In this document: positions 55,854 through 63,940 of the stretch, piece by piece | Layout of the letters: the number at the start of each line of letters is the position of its first letter | Position numbering within the stretch: position 1 is the stretch's first letter | NCBI RefSeq assembly: GCF_030124325.1 | Contig: NZ_JASKLR010000020.1 | Span: 1 to 64,000 of the forward strand | DNA from: Sinorhizobium sp. 8-89 | GTDB taxonomy: Bacteria > Pseudomonadota > Alphaproteobacteria > Rhizobiales > Rhizobiaceae | DNA length: 64,000 nucleotides | Reading direction: 5' to 3' | Position numbers and translations under genes: made by a program | Notes under the pieces: generated by a model | What the model was told of the DNA's origin: nothing | What the model saw: the letters and a program-made list of their open reading frames with translations, nothing else | Database searches by the model: none

Positions 55854-56534
55854 TCACCATGAAACCCGCTTGCCGTCGAAAGCGAGGAAGCTGCCGCTAT
55901 TGGCGAGCCCCGCTTTGTCGATGACCGCTTTGAGCCCGGCTGCGCTCTCCGCGATCGGGACTGTCGCCGCCTCGCCGCCCATGTCGGTCTTTACCCAGCC
56001 GGGATGCAGCGACAGAACCGCAACTCCGCGCTTACGCAGATCCTGAGCGAGCTTCACCGTCGCCATGTTCAGCGCCGCCTTGGAGCAGCGATAGGCATAG
56101 TCGCCCTCGTCATCGTCGAGCGTGCCCTCAACCAGCGATCCCGCACGGCTGCTGATATTGGCGACGATCCGGCGCTCGCCGGCGAGGATGTTGGATAGAA
56201 GCGCCCGCACCAGAAGAAGCGGGGCCAATGCGTTGACGCGCATGACCTCGAGGAACTCCTCCGGATCGAGCGTCGCCAAGCCGCCCGTGTCGCCGCGAAT
56301 TCCGGCATTGTTGATCAGGAGGTCGATCGGCAGGCCGTCGAGTTCGCGCGCCAATGTGACAATCGAATTGCTATCGGCGACATCCAGCCTTCGCCGGGCG
56401 AGCCTGGGGTCAACCGAAGCCGAGACGGAACGCCCGCAGGCAATCACCTGCCAGCCAGAATCGGCATAGAGCCGTGCGAGCTCCAGGCCGAGACCGCGGG
56501 AAGCGCCGGTGATCAGGACCGTGGGGCCGGTCAT
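55854..56534 (-). CDS. Short-chain dehydrogenase/reductase
   Basis: A 226-residue SDR: cofactor loop LITGASRGLGLELARLYADS, NNAGIRGD, catalytic serine in NISSRAGS, and Tyr/Lys in GDYAYRCSKAALNM; ends SFLAFDGKRVSW. AGGAGCACC precedes the ATG; an upstream extension of ten codons is less likely. Located between the transporter and the fusion gene, it may oxidise or reduce the aldehyde released by the fusion enzyme; this is inference. Confidence 0.9.
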   Translation of the reverse strand: MTGPTVLITGASRGLGLELARLYADSGWQVIACGRSVSASVDPRLARRRLDVADSNSIVTLARELDGLPIDLLINNAGIRGDTGGLATLDPEEFLEVMRVNALAPLLLVRALLSNILAGERRIVANISSRAGSLVEGTLDDDEGDYAYRCSKAALNMATVKLAQDLRKRGVAVLSLHPGWVKTDMGGEAATVPIAESAAGLKAVIDKAGLANSGSFLAFDGKRVSW

Positions 56535-56544
56535 GGTGCTCCTC

Positions 56545-58197
56545 CTATCGATGCTTGATGTCATATTTTCGCTCGATCATGTTGACGAGGCTCGCCGCTG
56601 CAAGCGTCAGGAAGATGTAGAAGATCGCTGCCGAGTTATAGGGCGCAAAGGGCAGGAAGCTTGCCGACTGGAACTCGCGCATGCGCTGGGTGATGTCGCG
56701 GATCGACAGGATCGACAGCAGCGACGTGTCCTTGAGGATGGCGATCAACTCGTTGCCGAGCGGCGGGATGATGATCCGGAAGGCCTGCGGCAGCACGACG
56801 AGCCGCGCCGTCTGCCAGCGGTTGAGACCGATGCTGCGCGCCGCCTCGATTTGGCCGACGGGAATGGCATTGATGCCGGAGCGAAAGATTTCGGCGAGAT
56901 AGGCGGAATAGGCAAGCGCCATCGCGACGATGCCGCGCATCAGGTTAGGCGGGTCGAAGACGCCTTGGGTCGCGTCCTTCAAGGCGCCGCTCAGGGGCAG
57001 TCCGACATAGAGCACAATCACCAGCATCGGTATGCCGCGAATGGTATCGACGACGAACTCCGATCCGATCGCCAGCGGATGGCGCCGATGCAGGTAGCCG
57101 CCGAAGGTGAGCAGGCCGAGGATGATGGCGAGCACCGCGAAGGTGATGCCAGCCGACCGGTCCCGGTCGTTCAGCGCTTCGGTTTCCCAGAGTACCCGCC
57201 AACCTGCGGGAGCTGCCGCCTTAGGTAAAAGCGCAGCCGTCACGTCCTTCTTCTCCGCGGCCGCGACCGCTTCGGTCGGTCCAAGGAAGGTCCTGACGGC
57301 GGACTCGTTTTCGGGCGCACCCGGATATTGGCCGAAGCGCACAGCACCGATCAGGCCGGACGGCGTGTTGCTGACGATAGCCACCTTGCCTTCGAGCGAG
57401 CCAGCAAGCACATAGGCCTCGCGCGGCTGCAGCAGGAACCAGGCGGACGCGAGGGCAAGTGCAAGGGTCGCCAGCGCGAAAAGCAGGCTCGTGCGTGCGG
57501 TGTAGTGCAGTTGCAGCAGGCCGACCCAGATGAGCCCCATGACCGCCGCGAGAATATAGGCGGCGATGGCGGCGCGGATCGTCGTCGCAACCCCGGCGGC
57601 AAAGGCGATGTGTGCGAAGAAAAAGATGAAGATCAAACCCGCGCCATTGACGAAACCGAGGATCCAGGCGCCGACGCGGCGGAGCCGGGTGTCCGCCGCG
57701 TCGGTCTTGCGCGTGCCGGCGAAGAAAAGGCCAAGTCCCAGCAGGGTCATCCCGAAATAGGCCGGATAGAGTACGGATTCGACACCGTGCACCGCGAGGT
57801 CGGCCGCTTCCGACAACTGGCGGGGCGTCACGCCCTTGACCACGAGAGAAGACGTGAAGGGGTCGACGCCATTGGCGACGACGGAGGCAACGAAGGGATG
57901 AATGGTGCCGCTTGAGAGAAGGACGGCGGCGGCCACGAGATTGAGTATGGCGGCCGCCGTCGACAGCCGCGGGCGGTATGCCTTCGTCCGCGAAAGGAAC
58001 AGAACGGCGATGCCGGACGCAAACGCGATCATCAAGGCCAGAAAGCCCGGTACGAAGGTGGAGGAACCGTTCTCCACGCCGAGTATCGCCCGTAGCGAGC
58101 GCTGGTAGTCCCCGGAGGAAGCAAAGAGATAGACGATGAATGGCAGCGCGGTCAGGATGATCAGATTGCTGGGCCGCACGCTTCTCAGAAACGACAT
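56545..58197 (-). CDS. Amino-acid ABC transporter permease with long N-terminal membrane extension
   Basis: A 550-residue protein. The C-terminal ~220 residues are a usual HisM-type permease (VVDTIRGIPMLVIVLYVGLP and the EAA loop GQIEAARSIGLNRWQTARLV, ending ERKYDIKHR). The first ~330 residues hold about seven extra hydrophobic segments and a soluble stretch near 265-340 (EGKVAIVSNTPSGLIGAVRF), so the protein is more than twice the normal length. It follows the binding protein gene by 89 bp. No ATPase gene is in this operon, so an ATPase must come from elsewhere. Extended permeases of this shape exist in related bacteria. Confidence 0.88.
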   Translation of the reverse strand: MSFLRSVRPSNLIILTALPFIVYLFASSGDYQRSLRAILGVENGSSTFVPGFLALMIAFASGIAVLFLSRTKAYRPRLSTAAAILNLVAAAVLLSSGTIHPFVASVVANGVDPFTSSLVVKGVTPRQLSEAADLAVHGVESVLYPAYFGMTLLGLGLFFAGTRKTDAADTRLRRVGAWILGFVNGAGLIFIFFFAHIAFAAGVATTIRAAIAAYILAAVMGLIWVGLLQLHYTARTSLLFALATLALALASAWFLLQPREAYVLAGSLEGKVAIVSNTPSGLIGAVRFGQYPGAPENESAVRTFLGPTEAVAAAEKKDVTAALLPKAAAPAGWRVLWETEALNDRDRSAGITFAVLAIILGLLTFGGYLHRRHPLAIGSEFVVDTIRGIPMLVIVLYVGLPLSGALKDATQGVFDPPNLMRGIVAMALAYSAYLAEIFRSGINAIPVGQIEAARSIGLNRWQTARLVVLPQAFRIIIPPLGNELIAILKDTSLLSILSIRDITQRMREFQSASFLPFAPYNSAAIFYIFLTLAAASLVNMIERKYDIKHR

Positions 58198-58286
58198 TCA
58201 TTTCTCCGAGGAGTATGTTCCGGAAAGTTCCTGGTCCCGGAACGGACAACGCGCTCCGGGACAGTCGGATCAAGTCGGCGGTCGGC

Positions 58287-59021
58287 CTATTTGAGGCCCC
58301 AATATTTGTCGACGAGTTGATCCAGCGTGCCGTCGTCCTTGATCATCTTCAGCCCTTCGTTGAAGGCCGCGACATTGGCGTCGCCCTTGCGGAAGACGAG
58401 GCCGAGCGGATCGGATTCGAGATCCTTGATCCCAACAACGAGCTCGCCGGCGAATTCGCGTTCATAGGCCGCGGCATTGGCGCCGTTGATGACGACGCCG
58501 TCCACATCCTTGTTCTTGAGGGCGATGATCGCCGCGCTGAAACTGTCATAGGCAACGACGTTCTCCTTGCCGACGACACCCTCGGCGACCTGCGCGTCGG
58601 TGGTGTTGGCCTGGGCGGAAAGCTTTTTGCCCTTGGTCTTGAAATCATCGAGGGACGCACCCTGATCCTCGACGCGCACCAGCACGGCCTGGCTGTTGAC
58701 GATATAGGGGTCGGAGAAGTCCATGGCCTTCTTGCGCTCCTGGGTGATCGAGACGCCAGAGGCGACGAGGTCGAAGTTGCCCTGATCGAGCGCGGTGAAA
58801 ATGCCGTCCCAGCCGGTGGTCACGAATTCCGCCTGGCAATTGATCTTGGCACAGATGGCATTGACCACGTCGACGTCGAATCCGACGACCTGACCGGTCG
58901 CCGGATCGACGCTTTCCATCGGCGGCGACGTCGTGTCCGAGCCGACTTTCAGGAGCTGGCCGCCGAGATCGACGGCATGGGCGGCGCCGGATGCCAGGGC
59001 CGACAGCGCAAGGGCAATCAC
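58287..59021 (-). CDS. Amino-acid ABC transporter periplasmic binding protein
   Basis: A 244-residue family-3 solute-binding protein: GQVVGFDVDVVNAICAKINC, then FTALDQGNFDLVASGVSITQ and KKAMDFSDPYIVNSQAVLV. A GTG start lies 8 bp behind GGAGGAG. The signal peptide that results (MIALALSALASGAAHA) lacks the usual positively charged N-terminus, which suggests a base lost near the start or a real weak signal. It is downstream of lacI, with a 35-bp gap, and upstream of the permease. Confidence 0.85.
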   Translation of the reverse strand: MIALALSALASGAAHAVDLGGQLLKVGSDTTSPPMESVDPATGQVVGFDVDVVNAICAKINCQAEFVTTGWDGIFTALDQGNFDLVASGVSITQERKKAMDFSDPYIVNSQAVLVRVEDQGASLDDFKTKGKKLSAQANTTDAQVAEGVVGKENVVAYDSFSAAIIALKNKDVDGVVINGANAAAYEREFAGELVVGIKDLESDPLGLVFRKGDANVAAFNEGLKMIKDDGTLDQLVDKYWGLK

Positions 59022-59056
59022 AACGTTTTCTCCTCCGTTGTGAATTGTGGATCTCT

Positions 59057-60127
59057 CTACCCGACGAGACGCCCGCCGAGGCTGTCCGGCTGCCGCTCGA
59101 TCAGCTTCGGCCGGAAGATCTGGCGCAGTTCCTTTGGCTCCTCGCCCGCCATGCGCCGCAACAGGAACTCACCGAGCGTGCGCCCGAGAACTTCGATCGG
59201 CTGGTAGAAGGTGGTAATCGGCGGCGTGAAATAGGCGCTGACATTGATGTCGTCATAGGCGATGACATCGATGTCGACGCCCACCTGCCGTCCGAGACTG
59301 CCAAGCGCCGAAAGCACGCCGAGGGTCGTCGACTCGTTGATGCAGACAAAGGCCGTCGGCGGTTCCGCCGACTGCAGGAGGCGAGCGGCGCTTTCCCTGC
59401 CGAAATGCGTTGAAAGATCGCCCTCAACGACAAGATCATGAGAGGCTGGCAGTCCCGCTTCGCGGAAAGCGCGCGTAAAACCGTCGATCCTGTCGAGCGC
59501 ATAAGAAAGGCGCCGCTCCGGGTTGACGAGGGAGATGCGGCGGTGACCGCCAGCAATCAGCCTTGCCGTCGCCGCATGCGCCGCCCACTCGTTGTCGATA
59601 TCGACATGGGCATACTCGAGCGGTTGGCGGCAGCGGCCAAGCGATACGAATGGAAACCGGCTCTCCACCAGAAGATCGATGCGCGGATCGTCGTCGAGGA
59701 TGCCCGAAAAGATCAATCCGTCGGCCAGCCCCTGGTCGATGACCCGGCGTGCAACATCACAGCCCTCCGCCGCATCCCGAACGACATGCACCGACATGCG
59801 ATAATCGCTGCCGTCCAGCGCCTGGCTGATGCCGCTCAGGATCTGGGTATATTCGACGCCGTCCCATTCGTAGTTTTGCGCCGCGGTCACCGGCATCAAC
59901 ACGGCTGCCTGGCAGGTCCGGCCGGTTCTAAGCGCCATGCCGCGTGCATTGGCCTGATAACCGGCCTCGCGCGCCGCCTTGAAGATCACCTCCCGGGTCG
60001 CGGGCGCGACCACCGGTGAACCGCGGAGTGCCTTCGAAATCGTGGCAATCGAATAGCCGGTGATGTCCGCCAGAGTCTTGATCGTTGGCGGTGCGCTACG
60101 GCGCGCTGTGGGATTCTCCGCGGCCAT
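59057..60127 (-). CDS. LacI-family transcriptional regulator
   Basis: A 356-residue regulator: helix-turn-helix TIKTLADITGYSIATISKAL and hinge near residue 65, then a periplasmic-binding-protein-like domain (GLIFSGILDDDPRIDLLVES, RLIAGGHRRISLVNP, IDVIAYDDINVSAYFTPPIT). It is the first gene of the operon that encodes the transporter, SDR and fusion enzyme, so it likely controls it through the paired operators just upstream. Similar in layout to the broken LacI of the sugar operon. Confidence 0.93.
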   Translation of the reverse strand: MAAENPTARRSAPPTIKTLADITGYSIATISKALRGSPVVAPATREVIFKAAREAGYQANARGMALRTGRTCQAAVLMPVTAAQNYEWDGVEYTQILSGISQALDGSDYRMSVHVVRDAAEGCDVARRVIDQGLADGLIFSGILDDDPRIDLLVESRFPFVSLGRCRQPLEYAHVDIDNEWAAHAATARLIAGGHRRISLVNPERRLSYALDRIDGFTRAFREAGLPASHDLVVEGDLSTHFGRESAARLLQSAEPPTAFVCINESTTLGVLSALGSLGRQVGVDIDVIAYDDINVSAYFTPPITTFYQPIEVLGRTLGEFLLRRMAGEEPKELRQIFRPKLIERQPDSLGGRLVG

Positions 60128-60170
60128 GCGTCCTCCCCGACCTTGGCAACATCGCGTTCACTAGCAGGCA

Positions 60171-60207
60171 ATAAAAACGATTTCAACGAAAATATAAACG
60201 TTTTTAT
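60171..60207 (-). promoter_or_regulatory. Paired LacI-type operators before the second LacI-led operon
   Basis: ATAAAAAC-GATTTCAA (60171-60186, one good half) and ATATAAAC-GTTTTTAT (60192-60207, near-perfect) have centres 21 bp apart, the same spacing as at 51985-52021. They begin 44 bp before the lacI start, and two dimers would sit on one DNA face. Confidence 0.65.
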
Positions 60208-60430
60208 CGCTGATAGAGTTGTTGTTGAAATCACGCCTCCCTCCGCGGAAGCACACGGTCAGGTAGCGTCGCAGGCACAGTCGACAACAGGAATGGCAAT
60301 CGCGTTCCGCGCGCAGCGGTCCGCCGTCTCACGATCCGGCAAAACGAATCAAAATAAGGCGAGCAGTTCCGCTGCCTTCCGCAGTGTCGTTAGCCTGAGA
60401 AGATCGGAAGCACCGCCGGGAGGCGCGCCC

Positions 60431-61186
60431 TCAGTGGGCAGTGTAGGCACCGTCCACCAGGTGGACGCTTCCGGTGATGAAGCTCGCTTGCTCGGAGAGG
60501 AGGAAGCACACGAGGGAGGCGACCTCTTCCGGCGTGCCGCGCCTTCCCATCGGCTGCAGCGACATCATGCGCCGGGTGCTCGCGATGTCGGCATGCTCCG
60601 ACAACAGCGGCGTCTCGATCCAGCCGGGACCGACGGCATTGATGCGAACGCCGATTCGCGCATATTCCATGGCGGCGACCTTCGTCAGGCCGACCAAACC
60701 GTGCTTTGCTGCGGTATAGGCGGCCGCAGTCGGCAGACCAACCGAACCGAGAATGGAAGACATGTTGACGATCGCGCCGCCGCCCTGCGCCAGCATCGCG
60801 GCAATCTCATACTTCATACAGTAGAAAACGCCGTTCAGGTTGACGCTCATCACCTTGTGCCATTCGTCGAGCGGATAGTCGGCCGTCGGCTTGCGGATGC
60901 CATCGATCCCGGCATTGTTGACCGCCAGATGCAGGCCGCCGCATTCCTCGACGGCGAACTTTACCAACTTTTCCACAGCTTCGGCGTCGGCTACATCGAC
61001 GGCGAAATCATGGGCCTTGCCTCCGACCGAGCGAATCTCGGCGGCGATTCGGCGCGCGGCGTCAGCATCCAGATCGGCAACAACGACCTCGGCCCCCTCG
61101 CCACCGAGCTGCCGGGAAACAGCCGCGCCAATTCCGGAACCCGCGCCGGTCACGACCGCAACCTTCCCCTCGAAGCCAAGTTTCAT
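60431..61186 (-). CDS. Short-chain dehydrogenase/reductase
   Basis: A 251-residue classical SDR: VVTGAGSGIGAAVSRQL, HLAVNNAGIDG, catalytic serine in IVNMSSILGSVG and Tyr-Lys in AAAYTAAKHGLVGLTK, ending with ITGSVHLVDGAYTAH. This is the FabG/7-alpha-HSDH-like form. It is separate from the LacI operon by 303 bp, and its substrate is unknown. Confidence 0.93.
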   Translation of the reverse strand: MKLGFEGKVAVVTGAGSGIGAAVSRQLGGEGAEVVVADLDADAARRIAAEIRSVGGKAHDFAVDVADAEAVEKLVKFAVEECGGLHLAVNNAGIDGIRKPTADYPLDEWHKVMSVNLNGVFYCMKYEIAAMLAQGGGAIVNMSSILGSVGLPTAAAYTAAKHGLVGLTKVAAMEYARIGVRINAVGPGWIETPLLSEHADIASTRRMMSLQPMGRRGTPEEVASLVCFLLSEQASFITGSVHLVDGAYTAH

Positions 61187-61528
61187 TTTGTCTATCCTTA
61201 TTGCCGTCGTTCGACCTAATCGAGCGGGCGCGGGGCCGCAAGACGTTTCACAACCTACCCGGAGCGGCGACTGAATCGCCGGCCTGAAAACCCCGCAAGC
61301 TCCCGGGAACCCGCCTGTTGATCCCGCTCCTATTCACTCGCCTGATCTACGCGCCATCACAGATATACCACGCTTATCCTGCAGATGCTTTCGACAACGA
61401 ACGAAGATGTTCCCCGTTCGCGCTTTCTACCCTCGCCGGCCATCTTAATCGGCGTGCAACACTTGGCCGCCACGCGCCGCAGTGTTAAAGACGAATCGGG
61501 GGCGCATCAATTTGCTCAGCAGGTAAAG
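61187..61528. other. Divergent promoter region, SDR and L,D-transpeptidase
   Basis: No gene is supported. An in-frame open extension of the transpeptidase reaches 61385 but lacks a signal and a ribosome binding site. No clear operator was found. Confidence 0.4.
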
Positions 61529-62119
61529 ATGGACAATGACCAAATTACGCGCCGGATGCTCGTTTTGGGCAGTCTGGCTCTGTTGACCTCTGGATGTAGT
61601 GCAACCTGGCAAGGCGTGGGAATCCCATCGCTGCTCCCAAGTACCTCCGGCGTGGATCCCCGCTACCGAAGGCGGCATGTCCGCTACGAAGGATACGAGG
61701 CGCCCGGAACGCTTGTCGTCGATACAACGCAGCGTTACCTTTACGCCGTCGAAGAGGGCGGTTGGGCGATGCGCTACGGGATCGGCGTCGGAGAAGAAGG
61801 CCTCACGATGAAAGGCAAGGCGGTCGTCGGCCGCAAGGCGGAGTGGCCCTCATGGACCCCGACCGCCAGCATGATCAAACGCAAGCCGCACCTGGCGCAA
61901 TATGCGGGCGGCGTCTCCGGCGGGCCGCACAATCCGCTTGGCGCATCGGCCCTTTATCTCTATCGCGGCGGACAGGACACTATGTTTCGCGTGCACGGAA
62001 CGAACGAGCCGTGGACCATCGGCCACGCGGTTTCGAACGGCTGCATCCGCCTGACGAACGAGGACATCGTCGATCTCTACAGCCGCACGCCCGTAGGCAC
62101 CGAGGTATTGATCATCTGA
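61529..62119 (+). CDS. L,D-transpeptidase (YkuD domain) lipoprotein
   Basis: A 196-residue envelope enzyme that makes 3-3 peptidoglycan crosslinks or links proteins to peptidoglycan. Lipobox LLTSGC follows TRRMLVLGSLA at the N-terminus; the YkuD domain begins GTLVVDTTQRYLYAVEEG and its active site is HGTNEP...HAVSNGCIRLTNEDI, with the catalytic Cys and conserved His. ATG at MDNDQIT has a weak AGGTAAAG site; the open frame goes 48 codons further up. Confidence 0.92.
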   Translation: MDNDQITRRMLVLGSLALLTSGCSATWQGVGIPSLLPSTSGVDPRYRRRHVRYEGYEAPGTLVVDTTQRYLYAVEEGGWAMRYGIGVGEEGLTMKGKAVVGRKAEWPSWTPTASMIKRKPHLAQYAGGVSGGPHNPLGASALYLYRGGQDTMFRVHGTNEPWTIGHAVSNGCIRLTNEDIVDLYSRTPVGTEVLII

Positions 62120-62309
62120 TGGTGTTTCCCCTTAATTTTCGGTATAAACAAGGAAGCTGTGTGTTTTTGGGACACCGTTGAAAGTTCGGCAACGACAAAC
62201 CGGATGGCAACTGTGTCCTTTCTGCACTAGGCCGACTCGCAATTCGCCACTATTACTTTGAATGTTGCCTTCGATAACCCATTCCGACTATTGAGGAAAG
62301 GACTACTTG

Positions 62310-62450
62310 ATGAGCCGATTTCTAATCGTGATGATTGCGTTGTTTTCCGTCGCCAGCCTGAGCGCTTGCGGGACGATTGGCAAGGGCAAGGGGAAGGAAC
62401 CGCCACCGGCGGCGGCAGCGCCAGTAGAGCCGGCGCCAGTCTATAAATAA
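62310..62450 (+). CDS. Small lipoprotein, 46 residues
   Basis: Reads MSRFLIVMIALFSVASLSAC at the start, a lipoprotein signal with lipobox SLSAC, followed by GTIGKGKGKEP and an Ala/Pro-rich tail (AAAAPVEPAPVYK). GAGGAAAGGAC precedes the ATG. It is similar in size to short rhizobial lipoproteins but has no assigned function. A strong hairpin follows the stop. Confidence 0.7.
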   Translation: MSRFLIVMIALFSVASLSACGTIGKGKGKEPPPAAAAPVEPAPVYK

Positions 62451-62461
62451 GGTTGACCTTA

Positions 62462-62493
62462 GCGTGGGGAGGGTCCCGTGGCCCTTCCCACGC
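62462..62493 (+). terminator. Strong hairpin after the small lipoprotein gene
   Basis: A 12-bp stem, GCGTGGGGAGGG against CCCTTCCCACGC with one G-T pair, and an 8-base loop, 12 bp after the stop. No U-run follows, so it may be a terminator helped by Rho or an mRNA end stabiliser. Confidence 0.6.
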
Positions 62494-62602
62494 GATCTAA
62501 TCATGGCCACGCCGGCTTAGGATTTACAGCGCTGACGCCTGAAGCTCACAAAAGTTGGCTTCAACTTGCCGCTCATCAAAGCTCGGGAGATAGAGCGTAG
62601 TA

Positions 62603-63193
62603 ATGACGCTTATACGAGGTCGCATATCGCTCGTGGTCTTGCTCGCACTGGCGACCACAGCATGTCAAACCGAAGACAAGGCTCCCCAACCGCGTTTTGT
62701 TTCGAGTTACGCTTCCACCGGAGCACTGCCTGCCGGAAGTTCTCAACAGAAAAACTACGGATACTTCATCGAGTTCCGCTCTCGCTACGCGCTTAGTTAC
62801 GGGCACTCTTACGTGATCTTCGGGCGCACGAACAAGTCCGGAGCGATGATCGATCCTGAGGTCGCAGGACTTGCCCCGGCTACGACCGACACCGCACCCT
62901 ACGTCATGGGCCATTTCCTGCCGGTCCCGGCCGAGACCGGGTGGAGCGACGGCGACCTGGAAGAAGAATACAGGTCGGCAAGCTGGCGCGTTCTGCTGAC
63001 GGAATCCGAGTACCAGGAAGTCGTTGCGAACATTCGCAAGCTGAAAGCCAAGGCCCGCTTCTGGCACGCGTCGCTCTATAATTGCAACGCCTTCGTGGCG
63101 GAGATTGCGCGTTCCATGGGGTATAAGACACCCGGCATCTGGCTGAGGCCGCAAGAATTCATTACAAAGCTTCGGGAGATGAACGGCGGGTGA
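62603..63193 (+). CDS. Lipoprotein with permuted-papain-like His/Cys pattern
   Basis: A 196-residue exported lipoprotein (signal ISLVVLLALATTAC). The body carries ALSYGHSYVIFGRTNKSGAM early and ASLYNCNAFVAEIARSMGY late: a histidine in an HSY/HxYVxFG strand and a cysteine in an NCN turn, the order found in circularly permuted papain-fold (NlpC/P60-like, DUF4105-like) hydrolases. A role in peptidoglycan or lipid metabolism is possible. The family is not firmly recognised, and this reading is an inference. It follows the small lipoprotein gene. Confidence 0.72.
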   Translation: MTLIRGRISLVVLLALATTACQTEDKAPQPRFVSSYASTGALPAGSSQQKNYGYFIEFRSRYALSYGHSYVIFGRTNKSGAMIDPEVAGLAPATTDTAPYVMGHFLPVPAETGWSDGDLEEEYRSASWRVLLTESEYQEVVANIRKLKAKARFWHASLYNCNAFVAEIARSMGYKTPGIWLRPQEFITKLREMNGG

Positions 63194-63336
63194 GCGCAAT
63201 CGGTGCTCGCCCCCGCTTGTCCGACGGTCGGATCGTCCGACCGTCGCATTTTATCGGTCGGAGCGGAGCGTAATGGCCACATCCTTGACAGCTGTTGCGA
63301 TGACCGCGGATCGCAGCGAAGCTTTGGTGAGCTAGC

Positions 63337-63930
63337 GTGAACCTAACAGTCGCTTCCGTCGGCGAAATCATCTGGGTACTCGGTATCGTCGCGTGGTACT
63401 TCATTCGGCGTCCTTATGAGCGCCGCGCCAAACGCGTGCGGGTTGTCAGCGACCGCCGCTCGGGTTCCGAGAAGGTCGGCCTTGCAGCGGCCCTGCTCGG
63501 CCTTGCGATCGTTCCCGGCTTTTACGTCGCCACCGGCATTCCGGAGACCGCCGACTACCCGGCGCAGCCGTGGGCTGTCGCTCTCGGCGCGCTGATCTTT
63601 GCCACGGCGATGTGGGTCTTCCGCAAAACCCACAAGGAACTCGGCCGCAACTGGTCCATTTCGCTGGAGATTCGCGACAAGCACGAACTGATTTCCCGCG
63701 GGCCATATGCGCTCGTCCGGCATCCGATGTACACCTCCTTCCTGCTTATGGGCGTTGGCCAAGCCTTTCTGCTGTCGAACTGGGTGATAGGCCTCGCCGG
63801 TCTGGTCGGCTTTGCCGTCCTGTTTTTCCTCAGGGTGGACAAGGAGGAGCGTATGATGCTGGAGATCTTCGGCGCGCAGTACCGCACCTATATGGCCAGG
63901 ACCAAGCGAATTATCCCTTATCTTTACTAG
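63337..63930 (+). CDS. Isoprenylcysteine carboxyl methyltransferase family (ICMT/PEMT-like) membrane protein
   Basis: A 197-residue protein with five hydrophobic segments (VGEIIWVLGIVAWYFI, GLAAALLGLAIVPGFYVATG, PWAVALGALIFATAMWV and two near 145-180) and the ICMT SAM-binding signature LISRGPYALVRHPMYTSFLL, then FLRVDKEERMMLEIFG and YRTYMARTKRIIPYLY. Bacterial members methylate unknown small substrates or lipids. The start is GTG. Confidence 0.85.
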   Translation: MNLTVASVGEIIWVLGIVAWYFIRRPYERRAKRVRVVSDRRSGSEKVGLAAALLGLAIVPGFYVATGIPETADYPAQPWAVALGALIFATAMWVFRKTHKELGRNWSISLEIRDKHELISRGPYALVRHPMYTSFLLMGVGQAFLLSNWVIGLAGLVGFAVLFFLRVDKEERMMLEIFGAQYRTYMARTKRIIPYLY

Positions 63931-63940
63931 AGGTGGCATG

